Shown here piece by piece: positions 12,205 through 25,700 of a stretch of DNA of 64,000 nt. This stretch comes from Mesostigma viride (lineage: Eukaryota > Streptophyta > Mesostigmatophyceae > Mesostigmatales > Mesostigmataceae). The notes under the pieces are model-generated. The model was not told where the DNA came from. It did not search any database and worked only from the letters and a program-made list of their open reading frames with translations. The stretch is from positions 1,403,515-1,467,514 of the forward strand of contig RPFO01000026.1 in assembly GCA_009746045.1 (NCBI GenBank). The letters run 5' to 3'. The number at the start of each line of letters is the position of its first letter. Positions within the stretch are counted from its first letter, which is position 1. The position numbers and the translations under genes are program-made.

Positions 12205-12339
12205 TCCACCGCGCCACAGGCATGACTAAGCCGTCGCCGCCCATTTCCGGTGGCTTGCGCCACCTTTACCCCAGTCAACCTGACCCGTCGCCCCTCGTGT
12301 TGGGCCGGGGACAACGCCTCCACCATCCGACGGCCCCAA

Positions 12340-12482
12340 TCCCTCGCGTCGCGTCTATGCGGTTTTTCAGTTCGGTTCCCTCGCGTCCGGTCACGTCTAT
12401 GCGTTTTTTCGGTTCCCTCGCGTCGCTTCTATGCGTTTTTTCGGTTCCTCGCGTCGCGTCTATATACTATGCGTTTTTTCGG
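12340..12482 (+). repeat. Short tandem repeat, about 31 bp x 4
   Basis: Units share TCTATGCGTTTTTTCGG followed by TTCCCTCGCGTCGC, with small length changes. Confidence 0.75.
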
Positions 12483-12559
12483 GTGCGGTACCTGTCAGTC
12501 GGGCCGTTTGATTCACACATCTGACGGTCGTAAATTGCCGGTGGGAGAGTAAATGGGTG

Positions 12560-13719
12560 GGAGAGAGGAGCATTCTTGTTGTTGTAAAATTTTTGTAAAA
12601 AAAATTGTACACTTTTTTATTCCAACTTTGGATTGGCAAAATATAAAATTTATTCCTTTTTTATCAATTTCTCTTTTGTAATAAATTGGCACTTTAGGCA
12701 TTATTTTCTTTGCAACTGATTTTCTTTAGAGAACCTCCTAGAATTATTAATGTTTCCAAAGAATCATTTTGAATTTAAATTTCTTGATAAAGAAAAGGTA
12801 CCTAATAAAGTTAAAAAGCGTGCTTGTTTTGTTGTGTTCTTGTTGTTGTGGTGGTGTGAGTGGTGGTTGTGCGCGGGTGGTGGACTGGTGGTGGTGGTGG
12901 TGCCCCCCGGTCGCGAAGTTGTTTGTCGTAACTTGGTCGTAAAGTGATTTTGACAACTACGACATAACGGCGTGGGATTAAACTAACTAACTAACTAACG
13001 ACATATAGGATTCCTCTGAATTGCCACGTGGCAAGAAGGCTGACATAACAAGCCAAAGTGTACACGTGGCAGTAAAGAGTGGACTTGGGCTCAGGGTACA
13101 GCCGCCGACAGCTCTTTCAGCTGCAGCCCCGGGCAAGACCCTGTTACCAGAAAAATTTCTCTGGGTACATCTAAAGGGAGGCCCGGAGTATACGGATAAC
13201 CGTACAAGTTGTATCTTTCCTAACTGGCCACTTTCCTAACTGACTGCGGCGTGGGACACAACAACAACAACAACAACAACAACACACTGGCCACAGAAGA
13301 TTCTGATTCGTCTTGTCACGATGTGGATGTCCAACTTGGGGGATCTTCTTGAACGACACGTGTCAAATGCCACATGTTCCGTGTTTTGCTCTGTAAAACG
13401 TTTTCGTTTAGGGAATTACGTGGTTTTGGGACAAAGATCTTCTGACGGCAGCCATGGCCCTCGGTAAATATGCGCTGTGATGCACTGCAGTGGCGTAAAG
13501 GTAGCCAACTATGAGGCGTCTAGCGTTGATGGAAGCAGTGACACATTAGGCGGAGCTTAGCAGGTGGCCAGGTGCCACTCAGCGGGGTAACTTGGGTTGG
13601 GGCTTGAATAAGGCAGCCTTTGGTTGTAAAGTAGTGAGCAGACGAAACGTAATTCTAGCCTTGCTGGCAAGAAAGAATCGAAAAGCTCTGCTTAGATTAT
13701 AATCTGACTGTTGGCAGCG
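12560..13719. other. Upstream region of the copper ATPase; no gene seen
   Basis: It contains an AT-rich patch (about 12580-12830), a CTAA run near 12980 and a CAA run at 13258-13283. The promoter and 5' leader of the copper ATPase must lie here, but no core promoter element or copper-response site can be assigned with confidence. Confidence 0.5.
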
Positions 13720-16700
13720 ATGGGGTCAGACAACAAGGAACGACACCAGGAGCTGGTGCCTTTGACGCTTGGGCAGCCTTCCTCTACGAAAGCGCCGGGG
13801 AAGGCCAGGCAGATAACTTCTGTGAGGATTATGGGGATGACATGCGGCGCTTGCAGCACTAGTGTCGAGAATGCGCTAAAAGCTGTTCCTGGAGTGCACG
13901 CGGCATCTGTCTCGCTGATTCAGAACCAAGCAAGCATCACGTATGATCCCAGCGTTGCCAGTGTAAGCAGGGCTGTCTTGCTTTGCCAGTCATGCCGGGT
14001 TGTAAAAGGATAGCTCTCGCCACCCTTACGCAGTATTACTGAGTGCACATCTACATGGCTGCAATAATAGAGTTGCTGTTTGCTTCCCGGCGCCTCGCTG
14101 AGCGTGCCATGGCACTCGGGGCTTATTAATCAGGAGATGCAGCCACGCGTATTCCGCATGGTATAGTTGAAGCGGATGGAATATTTAAATCATCCGAAAG
14201 AAGCTCCCCTTGGATGTTGGCTGCACGTGCAGTCTATTAGCGCCGTTTGCACGTTGGTTAGGGTCACCCTGCGTCACAGTCCCTTGAATGCAGCACGGCC
14301 GACCCCATACCAACGTCTGGCCAGGGCACACTAATCACTTCGGCTGCATGTGGCAGTTGCTCTTGCTGAAGGGGCTCGTGAATGCGTAGTAGGTTGTGCT
14401 AGAACGGGCTTTTGTGGGGGGTAGAGGTAACGGACATGCACTGCGGGCTACGCTTTCCTTTGCATCATTTCCCTATTTGTTCATGTTTCTTACTTATCTA
14501 TGCCATGTTGCTTTATGTATGGAATCTCCTGGCAATCTTCAGACAGCTTGGCATTGTGCACACAGCGTTGCCAACAGTATTGTTGACACTCACCGGTGCT
14601 TTTGTGATGCCGTCGGGCTAGCTGTACCTAAAATGGATCACCCCTTTGATGGCTACCTGCTGCTGATGGAAGGAAGGTCCTATCCACCCCCCTCTCCTGG
14701 CATCTTATTTGGGCAGTCTGTGTCATACGCTTTGAAGGTAAGTGGCCTGCTGCTGTTTTCTTTCAACCGTGGAATGCTCAGCATAACTTTGCGAGTTATC
14801 CTGCTCTTCCTATCTATGCTGCAAATACTGGCTTCAATTTCTATTTCATTTTCTCTCTATTCCTGAACTATGCAAGGTACCCCGTCTCTTTCTATCTATG
14901 CTGCAAATACTGGCTTCAATTTCTGTTTCATTTTCTCTCTATTCCTGAACTTGTTTTCCACTTTTGTTTTTGTAGTTTTCTCGTCAGTACCGTCCATTGG
15001 GGCCACCCATCATAACGGATATGCCCACGACCGCCTGAAATAGTAATGCCCACTGCCTAAAGAAGCATTGCCCGCCTGACATAGCCAATGTCCGCCGCCG
15101 CCTACTACACTAATTGTGGCCACACCTGATATACTATGGTAATGCCTCCCACCGCCTCATATTCACCGACCCATCTCACACCCTGCCGCCTTACACGTAC
15201 TAATTCACGCCTCCGCCACACTAACCTTGACGCTCCACTTACATCGACTTTCATAAACATACAATATATTTTCAATGCATATTAACTCTGTCATATATTC
15301 TCAATTAATTTAATACTCACGCCTGCCCCCCACCAGGATGCCACCCTGCTAGAGGCGATTGAGGACTCTGGTTTTGAGGCCGAGGTGCTCCCCGGTGGGG
15401 GCTCGTGCGTCTACCACACGCTCGAGGTGGGCAGCTTCAGCGTGCCCGGGCTGTCGTCGGGCCATGACGCGCGCATGCTGGCGGACGCGGCGCGCCAGCT
15501 GGCGGGCGTGTTCTCGGTGACGGCATTTCCCGAGGCAGAGAAAGTGGAGATGGAGTTTGACCCTCAGGTAAGGTCGCTCTTTATAGTGAACTTGTAGTAA
15601 GATCTGCTGATGGTGTGGTTAGTGGCACAGAGAGTGGAGATGGGGTTTTGCCCGCAGGTAAGGCCGTTTGTTCGAGTTTGAAAGATGCCCTTGTGGGGGT
15701 GGTGGGAGGGAGAAAGTGGAGATATAGTTGTCTCACTTTTGGTGCCTCCCCCCCCCCGGTCACCAACATGCTTTTTTCCCTTACGTACAGGCAGCTGTCT
15801 GTCTCAGTTAATGCCTATCAAATGCTACCCCCCTTTCCCCCTTTCCCCCCTTCCCCAACCTGGACCACTAGGCCAACCCATGGCCACGGCATACGTATGG
15901 TTTTCTCACTCAATGCGTATAAAGAACTCTCTTCCCAGTCCCCCCCAACACAAGACGACACGATGCGACGCGACGCAGCACAGCACAGCACAGCACAGCA
16001 CAGCACAGCACAGCACAGCACAGCACAGCACAGCACAGCACAGCACAGCACAGCACAGCACAGCACAGCACAGCACAGCACAGCACAGCACAGCACAGCA
16101 CAGCACAGCACAGCACAGCACAGCACAGCACAGCACAGCACAGCACAGCACAGCACAGCACAGCACAGCACAGCACAGCACAATCCAGCGCAACACAACA
16201 CAATGCAGCACAATCCCCAGGTCCCCAACGACCACGGCATACATGTGGATGTCTCACTTGATGCCTATTGACCTCTTGATGCCTATTGAAAACTCTCCTC
16301 CCTCCCCCCCCCCCCCCGCACCACCACCACCACCCCCTCCCGCCAGGTGACGGATGGCCACGGCATCGTCGCGACGATGGAGTCGATGGGTTTTGAGCTG
16401 GAGCTGCTCACCCACAGCGCCCAAGAGGTGACCACGCTGCTCGTGTCCGGCATGACGTGCGCATCCTGCACCTCCAGCGTGGAGCAGGCCATCCGAGGAA
16501 TACAAGGGGTGCTCTCGGTGGACGTCAGCCTGATGACGGAGCAGGTATACGTCGTGATCATGAATGTGGTCAGGTGTTCGCTATTACGAATGTGGTCAGG
16601 TGTTCGCTATTACGAATGTGGTCAGGTGTTCAATATCATGAATGTGGTCAGGTGTTTGCTATTACGAATGTGGTCAGGTGTTCAATATCATGAATGTGGT

Positions 16701-19700
16701 CAGGTGTTTGCTATTATGAAGGTGGTCAGGTGTTCGCTAGTGTGAATGTGGTCAAGTGTTTACTATTACGAATGTGGTCAGGTGTTCAATATCATGAATG
16801 TGGTCAGGTGTTCGCTATTATGAATGTGGTCAGGTGTTTGCTAGTGTGAATGTGGTCTGGTGTGCACTAGTGTGAATGTGGTCAGGTGTTCGCTAGTGTG
16901 AATGTGGTCAGGTGTTCACTAAAAGGCACAGCACTTGAGTGCTCCGCGAATGTCTGCCTGACGATTGAGCACGTAGGGTCCATTGACAACCTTGTCAGTA
17001 TAAACATACTAGTTTGTAATAACAGGCATGTGCGAAGCCTGCGGCGGCGTCCATGTCCATGTGGACGAACCTGCAGCTAGATCAGGTATTTTTCGTGGCT
17101 TGTTTTACTACTTTATGCTCGTTTTGCTAATATTTTCGGTGAGGCAATGTGTGCCCCTCATTGCACCTGTTGCGCATTCCTCGCCCATGTAAGACTACCT
17201 CAGCGCCTTATTGGGATCCATCACCCCTTATTTCCCATTGTATTGCCCCTATACTACGGGCCTCTTTGCCCCGCCCCCCACCCCCCCACCCCCACCCCTG
17301 TGTACCTGTATTGTGCGCTTATTCCCCCTATTACACACACCCTGGTCTCGTCCCCCCCCGGCCCTGCCCGCTCCTGGCCCCTCAACCTTCTCGCCCTTCA
17401 TCCCCCCGGCCTACACCCCTCAACCCCGCCGCAGCGACTTTACCCCCCCTCTTCCTGACCCTGCAACGTCTTTGCCCCTCAACTTCCTGACTCCGCAACG
17501 TCTTTGCCCCCCAACTTCCTGGCCCCGCAGGCGGTGATTCGTTTCAACCCCAACGTGACCGGCCCCCGGTCGCTCATCCAGGCGGTGTCAGACGCCGGCT
17601 TCACTGCGCGGCTGTACCTGGAGGATGAGCGCACGTTGGGGCCGGCGGCCAGCTCCCACCTGCAGGAGATGCAGCGCTGGCGGTCACTCACCATCATGAG
17701 TGCACTATACACGGTGTGTGGGTGCGCGGTGATCTTTGGGCCTTGACTGGGGTGGTGGTGTATTGTTGAGGCTTAAGTTTAGGTGCATTGCGTGTGTGCT
17801 AGCTGGAGCGGCCTCCAGCTCCCCAACCCGCGGGAGATGCAGTTCTGGCGGTGACTCACGCCCCCACAAGTGCTCTCTGGATAGTGGGGTATCGGGAGTA
17901 GGTTAAGTTCCGCATGAAGTTGCCTTCACAAGCAAGTCGAACGAGTTGAACATAAGATAGCGCAGCTTGCTGATGAGTTTCAGGCTGTGAGTAGCACGTG
18001 GAGTCGTGGACGTCCGACACAAGAACGGCATTGGCGTGAAAAGGACTGGGGAAGCAAATGCGGGGCGGAGGCTTCACTGTTCTTTTTTTGGGGGGGGGGG
18101 TGGAAGGGGGGGGGGAGAGATTACTGGGTAGGAGGGGGGTCAGCCGGGGGGGTAACCCAATGTTGTAGGTGTCTGCAAATGCTGCACTCTTTGCTCTCTC
18201 GCCTACAGCTTGCAAGCTATAGGTGCAAGCTTCACAACTGTCTTGAATCCCGTACGCTTGTGTTTGTGTCCTGTGAGCTCAGTAGCCCCAAAGTCAGGTG
18301 CGTTTAGTTGAACAAAGAAACTCCCCCCCTTTCAATTATACCTCCTGGGCTTGAGCTTTTGACGTGTTCTTAGGACATCATTTTTGTGTCACTCTTGGCT
18401 GATTTTCGGCCTAATGATTGCTCTCTTTGCCCGAGCCACCCCACAAAGATCCCCCCACGGGTCTGCCCTTTGCCTAGCAGCCACTCCCACCCAATTTGGT
18501 CCCCATACTTACTCGCATCCCTTCCGGCACCTCTTCCGTGCCCCGGTATGCCCCTCCTCCTCCCCCCGCCCCCCCCCTCCAGGCGCCCCTCTTCCTGATC
18601 GCCATGGTTCTCCCCCACATCCCCGGCCTCTGCGCCCTCCTTGAGTACAAGCTCTGGATGGTCGGGCTCGGTGACCTGTTCAAGTGGGCGCTCTCCACCC
18701 ACGTTCAGTTTGTCGTCGGCTGGCGCTTCTACGTCGGCGCCGTCAAGTCGCTGTCCCACGGCGCCGCCAACATGGATGTGCTGGTTGCGCTGGGAACAAA
18801 CGCGTCCTATTTCTACTCGGTCTTCTCGGTGCTCTATGGGGCTATCTATCCGGACTACCACGGCACCGATTTCTTCGAGACGTGAGTGTTTGGGTGGATG
18901 CGGGTGGGGTAGATTGACCACCTGGCTGGCTGGTTTTGACTGCCGGTTATTTAGGTGGGGTTATCTCGGCTGAGAGACCACCTGACTGCCTGATTTGTTC
19001 GAGACATGAGTGGGCTCTAGAAGCTGGGGACATGGGTTATGTAGGTAGGGTTATTTAGGCTGAGAGACCATGTAGCTGCCTGATTTGTTCGAGGCGCGAG
19101 TGGGTTAGAGAGACTTCATTGTCAGTGGGCTTGAGAGGCCTGATTATGTCAAGATGTGAGCCTTTGGATGGACCATGTGACTGCTTGAGCCTTAACAGTA
19201 CGCTTTTAAAAGTACACCTATTACGTAGACCTGTGTAGGTTAGGGAGGCTTGTGTTATTCCCTTATTATTTTAAGACTTGAGTGGGTTAGGACTTGCATA
19301 TGTGACATGAGCTTGTCTAGTGTGTCTTGATAGTGTCTAGTGCTGGGATCCATCCAGGATACCACCGTGGGATATCAGCAGTCTGTACCCTGCCCTTGCG
19401 TCCATCACAAGCTGCCACAGAGTCTTCTTCGGTTTGAGGTATCCCTCTGTGCTTATTCTATCACCTCCCCCATGCCCTGTCCCTGCCCCACTCATTTCAC
19501 CCCATGGCTGTTTTCAACCTTCAGGTGTCATCCGGCTTCCTGCCCCCTTCCCTGCCCCCTTTGCTGCCCTCCTCCCTACCCCCCTCCCTTCCCCCCTCGC
19601 TGCCCCCTTTGCTGCCCTCATGCCTACCCCCTTCCCTGCCCTCCTCCCCGCCCCCTTCCCTGCCCTCATTGAAAATGCCTGCCCACCTTCAGCTTTGCGA

Positions 19701-22700
19701 TGCTGATCACATTTGTCCTGCTCGCCGCTCCCTACCCCTTTCCCTTCCCTCTTCCCTGCCCCCTTTCCTCAATGGAACAGTTTCCTGTTAGCTGGGCAAT
19801 GCTGATAACGGTCGTCCTGCCTCCTTCCCCCTTCCCTACCCCTTTTGATTGCCCTGTTTCCTTGTCGGCATATTCTCTGGTATTTCCTTCTAAATGGTGG
19901 GAGAGCGATTGCAGCAATGGTGCTCACCACTAGACACTCCCAGCCAGTTAGGCTCGAAACACACGCCCTGATCACGCAAGATGTTTCCGGCCCCACCATC
20001 TAGGTCATCTAGTTGCTCTTAGCGTTCGCAAGCCATGATTTCAACGAACAAGCCTACACATTTCCATCTCCATTCATATCCATCATCATGAACGACTTGA
20101 AAACGCGGATAAGAGAATGGCAGGCTCGAGCTACCTTGGTCCGGATTCTCCAGATTTATGGCCTTCTCTGGTTGTCTCATTGATATCCCTTCAGCTCTCT
20201 CTGATGCTGATCGCGTTCATCCTGCTTCCTCCCCCCTATCCTGCCCCTTTCGCTGCCCTATTTCCTTATCGACACATCCCTTCAGCTCGGCGATGCTGAT
20301 CACGTTCATCCTGCTGGGCAAGTGCCTCGAGTGCCTGGCCAAGCATAAGACGAGCGAGGCCATCTCGAAGCTGATGCAGTTGGTGCCACCGTCCGCCACG
20401 CTCATCACGGTCGACGTGGATGGCAACGTGGTCACCGAGGAGGAGATCGACTCCACACTGGTGCAGCGGGGGGACCTGCTCAAGGTAGGACGAGAACGGC
20501 TCATAGAATAGCAATCTGGGTCGTTGGCGTGGGTAGTGTGGCAATGTGTTGATGGAGGAGGAGATGGACTCCACGCTGGTGCAGCAGGCGGACCTGCTCG
20601 AGGTAGGAGGAGAACGGTTCATAGAATAGCAACCGCGGTGGGGTGTTGTTGGTGTGGGTGCTTTTAAACCTGGGTAACGGAGGAGGAGATGGACTCCTAG
20701 GTCTAAGATACAGGGTATGAACGTACATAGTGAGAGTACGGGCACGGGTGGGTGCGTAAATACGTTAGGTACGTGATGCGGAGGAGATCGGATGCACGCT
20801 GGTGCAGAGGCGGGACCTGCGCAAGGTATCAAGCCGATGGGCCGAGGGGCGGTAGCATTAGGTGGGAACAAGTCCCGTGACGCCTGCCCGGCTCTGACGT
20901 GTTTTATCGAGCACCTCCTCAATAGCTATATCGTATAGCATAGCTGCGACGAGCGCTGTCTAAGTGTGCTTGTCCCAGCTGTGCTAACTTCAATGGTTGC
21001 CCTGGAGCCTCCATGCTGGCTGCTTCTCCCCCTCTCCGCCCCCTCCCCCCCCTCTCTTTGATCATGCCGGGCACCGGAATGTTCGCCTAACTGACGTATT
21101 CATGCCACCCAGCTCCGCCCGCCCGGCCGCCCCTTGTTGTTTGCCTCCCCCCCATCCCCCCAAAAATCCTACCAGGCCCTCTACCAGGCCCTCTATGGAT
21201 GCTACTACTGAAATAAGTCATGGTTTCCCCTCCGCCATAAGTCATGCTGATTGCCTGACCCCCACACCAGATCCTTCCCGGCGATGCTGCGGTGTTGCAT
21301 CTACTACGCCTTTGGCCCCCCACGCTGCGTCTCGGGGTCTGCCTCTCCCCCCCCCTACCTCCCTTTATTCCTACATGACGCAAAGAGACATTTCAGTCAT
21401 AAGTAATAGCAATGCCTTTATTGATACTACTGGCCCTTTTATTTACACTACTGGCCCTCCTTTATTCCTACATGACGCAAAGAGACATTTCAGTCATAAG
21501 TAATAGCAATGCCTTTATTTATACTACTGGCCCTTTTATTTACACTACTGGCCCTCCTTTATTCCTACATGACGCAAAGAGACATTTCAGTCATAAGTAA
21601 TAGCAATGCCTTTATTAATACTACTGGCCCTTTTATTTACACTACTGGCCCTCCTTTATTCCTACATGACGCAAAGAGACATTTCAGTCATAAGTAATAG
21701 CAATGCCTTTATTTATACTACTGGCCCTTTTGTTTACACTACTGGTCCTCCTTTATTCCTACATGACGCAAAGAGACATTTGAGTCATAAGTAATAGCAA
21801 TGTCTTTATTGATACTACTGGCCCTTTTATTTACACTACTGGCCCTCCTTGTGCCTCCCCTTCGTGTTTGCCTCCTCTTCCCTCCCCCCCCCCCCCCCCC
21901 CCCCCTTTTTTCTAAATCCTGCCCGGTGCCAAGATGTTTTCTTGGCTACTTGGTGCTTGCCATGCTCTATTTTTACTGCTGGAACCCGCCCCAAATATGG
22001 ACCCCAGATCCTACCCGGCGCCAAGATCCCGGCGGATGGGACCGTTGAATGGGGCCACTCGTACGTCGACGAGTCGATGCTCACCGGCGAGAGCGTCCCC
22101 GTGGGCAAGCGGCCCAAGGACCGCGTCATCGGCGGCACGGTGAACACCACGGGCATGCTGCACGTGAAAGCAGAGCATGTGGGCAGTGACACGGCGCTGT
22201 CGCACATCGTGAGGCTCGTGGAGGCGGCGCAGATGAACAAGGCGCCGATCCAGGGGTTTGCCGACAAGATCTCCAGCTGGTACGTGCTGGGTGGGCCCGC
22301 ATGCGTGTATCCTTTTTCTTGTTAGAAGCAGCGTTGCAGGGTCGCTGGGTGTTGGAGAGGCATTTTATTGAGCCAAGCACCGACAAGGTCTCCAGCGCGT
22401 GCGGGGTTCATGGTCCTGCTTACGTGTGTATTGCTATCTGTTACGCGGCTATATCGCTATCGTTTGCGTGGCTGTATCGCTATCGTTTACGCGGCTATAT
22501 CGCTATCGTTTACGTGGCTATGTCGCTATCGTTTACGTGGATATATCGCTATCGTTTACGTGGCTATGTCGCTATCGTTTACGTGGATATATCGCTATCG
22601 TTTACGTGGCTATATGGCTATCGTTTACGTGGCTGTATCGCTATCGTTTACGTGGCTGTATCGGTCTCATTGGTGTCAGTGCAGGGAAATAAGCACCTGA

Positions 22701-25700
22701 CTTTGATGCCATCTCCAGCTGGTACATGGTTGCAGGCCTGGTGATGGTTATTTTAAAAGAGCGTTTCGACCGTACAGGCACTGACACGATGTCCAGCTGG
22801 TGCATGGTACATGGTTTTTGTATCCATATTTTATGATTACCACTACATATCATATAACTAGAATATTACGACCACGATCGCAGCGGTTCCTAGTGAACAT
22901 GTAAAAACGGGTGGTCCCTGGCGCACTTGATGCATCGAGCATATTATTACTACCATTAGTTTAGCTACCTTTGCTATCGGATAAGCACCAACACGATCTC
23001 TCTAGCGGGTGCATTATGACCTAAGGCCCAGCTATGTGTTTAGGTGCGGTCCGTGAATAATATGCGCTACTTGGGCGGTTCCTTGTAAGTCTTGGCACAA
23101 ACAGCACCCCCAGCAGTGCCTTTTCCCTCCCTCGGCACGCTTTCCGCCATTTCCCCCCGACTTTTCACCCCCTCCTTTACCCCCCTCCCCCTCGCCCCAT
23201 CCCCCTCCATGTCCCCCCCCCCCCCCTTTCCCCCCTTCTCCTCCCCCTCTCCCCTCCCTGAAACCCTTCCCCCCTCCAAAACCTTTCTTCCCCTCCCTCG
23301 TCCAAATCCCCCCCCCCCCCAAACCCCAGGTTTGTCCCCGCGGTCGTCGTGCTGGCGTTCTTCACCTGGCTTGTCTGGTACATCTGCGGCCGCATGCGCA
23401 TGTACCCGGCCTCGTGGCTGCCGGAGCACACGGACGACTTCCTGCTGGCGCTCCTGTTCGGCATCGCCGTGTTGGTGATCGCGTGCCCGTGCGCGCTGGG
23501 CCTGGCCACGCCCACCGCGGTCATGGTGGGCACGGGGGTGGGCGCGATGCAGGGGATTCTGATCAAGGGAGGGGACGCGCTGGAGCGCACGTACAAGGTG
23601 GGTGGTGGTCCATGGTCCGTGGAGGGCAGGGTCTACATGGGAAGGCGGTGGTGGTCCACGTTGGTTGCGGTCAAGGTGGGCGGCGGGCTGCTTACATGGG
23701 AATAAGGCACGGTGGATTAGGGCGGCATGCAGGAGTTCTTAGTCAAGGGAGGGGACGCGAGGGAACGCACGTACCAAGTTGGGTGGTCGATGCTCCGTCG
23801 GGGGCAAGGTGGGCGGCTTTTCTCCTACGAAACCAGCTCTTGATGCGGATCCCAACAACAGCCGCGCCAACATCTTGCAACGTCACCAACAACTGCAACG
23901 GCACCGACATCCCGCAACGTCTGTGATGTTTCACGATGACAGCAGCACCTCCTAGCAAGACTTTGACATCTCGTGATTTTACTGTTGTAAGTAACATACT
24001 GTTATAATAATGTACTTCTAGTAGAAGTACCATTTGCTAACAGCATGGAAATGCCCCTTTCTCTCCGGTGGCTGGTCCTTCTGGCCTTGGTCACATATCC
24101 TCTGGTCCCGCAGATCTCATGCGGCGTGTTGGACGAATATGTATGGTTTGTAATGTTACCCACTCGACAGCACAGACGAACTCAGGGGGTTGGACTGTGA
24201 AAGTCTTGGCTGAAACGTTCCACTTCTCTCGTGGCAACGCGCGCAGGTCTCGTGCGTCGTATTTGACAAGACGGGCACGCTCACGCAGGGGCGGCCCGAG
24301 GTCACCTCCCACAAGCTGGTGCACGCCTCGCTCAAGATGAACGACGTGCTGCCGCTGGTCGCCGCGGCGGAGGTAGGAGGACCGCCACTCGTAGCGTACT
24401 GCTCTACATATCGGCGCTAGCCAGCATTTAGTTTACCATTACCATTTAGTTTGCTGCTTGCCTTGACGATATGTATAGTCGTGTAGGAGCACTCAAATAC
24501 CAGCTCAAGCGCCACACGGTGACGCTGTTGATGTCGTGGCAGAAGGGCATGCAGCTGCTGGTGGCCGCGGCAGAGGTTATGTGGTCGCGCTGCCAGCCAG
24601 ATTGTCATGGCCAAAGATGCCGGCTTGCTTACCCGGGTGGGATATCATAAGCATGCGGGTGCCCAGTGCCAGCCTACCTACTCCCACCAACCTTGATGGT
24701 GATAGCAGCATGCGAGAGCCCTGTGCCAGCCTACCTACTCCCACCTACATTTTGCGGTGAGCAAATGGCCCCCCATGGTAGTTGTCCCGTCTGAGGTGCG
24801 TGGCGGATCTAAACTAGCAGCTGTGGTTCAAAGCGTCGATCATCGAGAAGATAAATCTAAGACAAGAGATAAATTCTGTGAGTTTCAAAACGCGGTAATG
24901 GAATCTTAATCATAACTGTTTATCTAATTCACTTTGGGAGACCCATGGACCTATTTTCCTACTCATTTGCGCGAATATGCTTTCCTCATGTGGCGCTTGA
25001 TAGACTTTGGCTTGGCTTTTTGGCTTTGGCTTCGGCTTTGGCTTTTCGGCTTTGGCTGCTTTGCTTGGCCTTTTTGGCTTTGGCTTTGGCTTTGGCTTTT
25101 TGGCTTTTTGGCTTTGGCTGCTTTGCTTGGGCTTTTTGGTTTTGGCTTTGGCTTTGGCTTTGGCTTTTCGGCTTTGGCTTTTTGGCTTTGGCTGCTTTGC
25201 TTGGGCTTTTTGGTTTTGGCTTTGGCTTTGCACATGCATCTCAGGAAACACTATGCAGTAGTTAATTGCAATGTTCTGTGATGTGTTAGTTTCAACGCTT
25301 GGGCTTTTTGGTGTTGGCTTTGGCTTTGCACATGCATTTCAGGAAACACTATGTAGTAGTAAATTGCAATGTTCTCAGGATACACTATGTAGTAGTAAAT
25401 TGCAATGGTCTGTGATGTGTTAGTTTCAACGTTCTGTGATGTGTGCCTCTTGACCGCCACGCTTCCCGGATGAGTGCTAGTGGGCAGTCTCCATCCGTTG
25501 TTTTGTCTATTGGGCAGCCGTGTGGCGGCGGCGCCACTTTCCCCAAACCTCCCCCCTCTAACCGCCTCCCCCCCATCCTCCCCCTCTTTAACCGCCTCCC
25601 CTCCCCCCCCCCCCCCCCCGCGCCCGGGTATGCGGACGATTGGGCCCCACCAGGCGTGCAGCGAACACCCACTGGCCCAAGCCATCATGTCATTCGCGCG

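Noticed and set aside
10628-12524. Giant reading frames of 520-620 codons on both strands
   Set aside because: They are translations of the GGT array (polyGly, polyVal, polyTrp, polyPro, polyHis) with no conserved sequence outside it.
12580-12830. Organelle DNA insertion in an AT-rich patch
   Set aside because: No plastid or mitochondrial gene can be recognised; base composition alone is not enough.
14396-14866. 156-codon frame in intron 1 of the copper ATPase
   Set aside because: Hydrophobic low-specificity sequence with no family motif; it lies between well-supported exons 1 and 2.
15615-16350. Frames of 110-220 codons around STAQH/CCAVL repeats
   Set aside because: Read-through of the CAGCA microsatellite in intron 2.
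16562-16925. CRISPR-like array
   Set aside because: Units are directly adjacent with no unique spacers, inside an intron of a eukaryotic gene; the same applies to the 97-bp and 23-bp arrays.
24910-25265. [11 protein letters not shown] or WLWLFGFG repeat proteins
   Set aside because: Translation of the GGCTTT minisatellite in intron 9.
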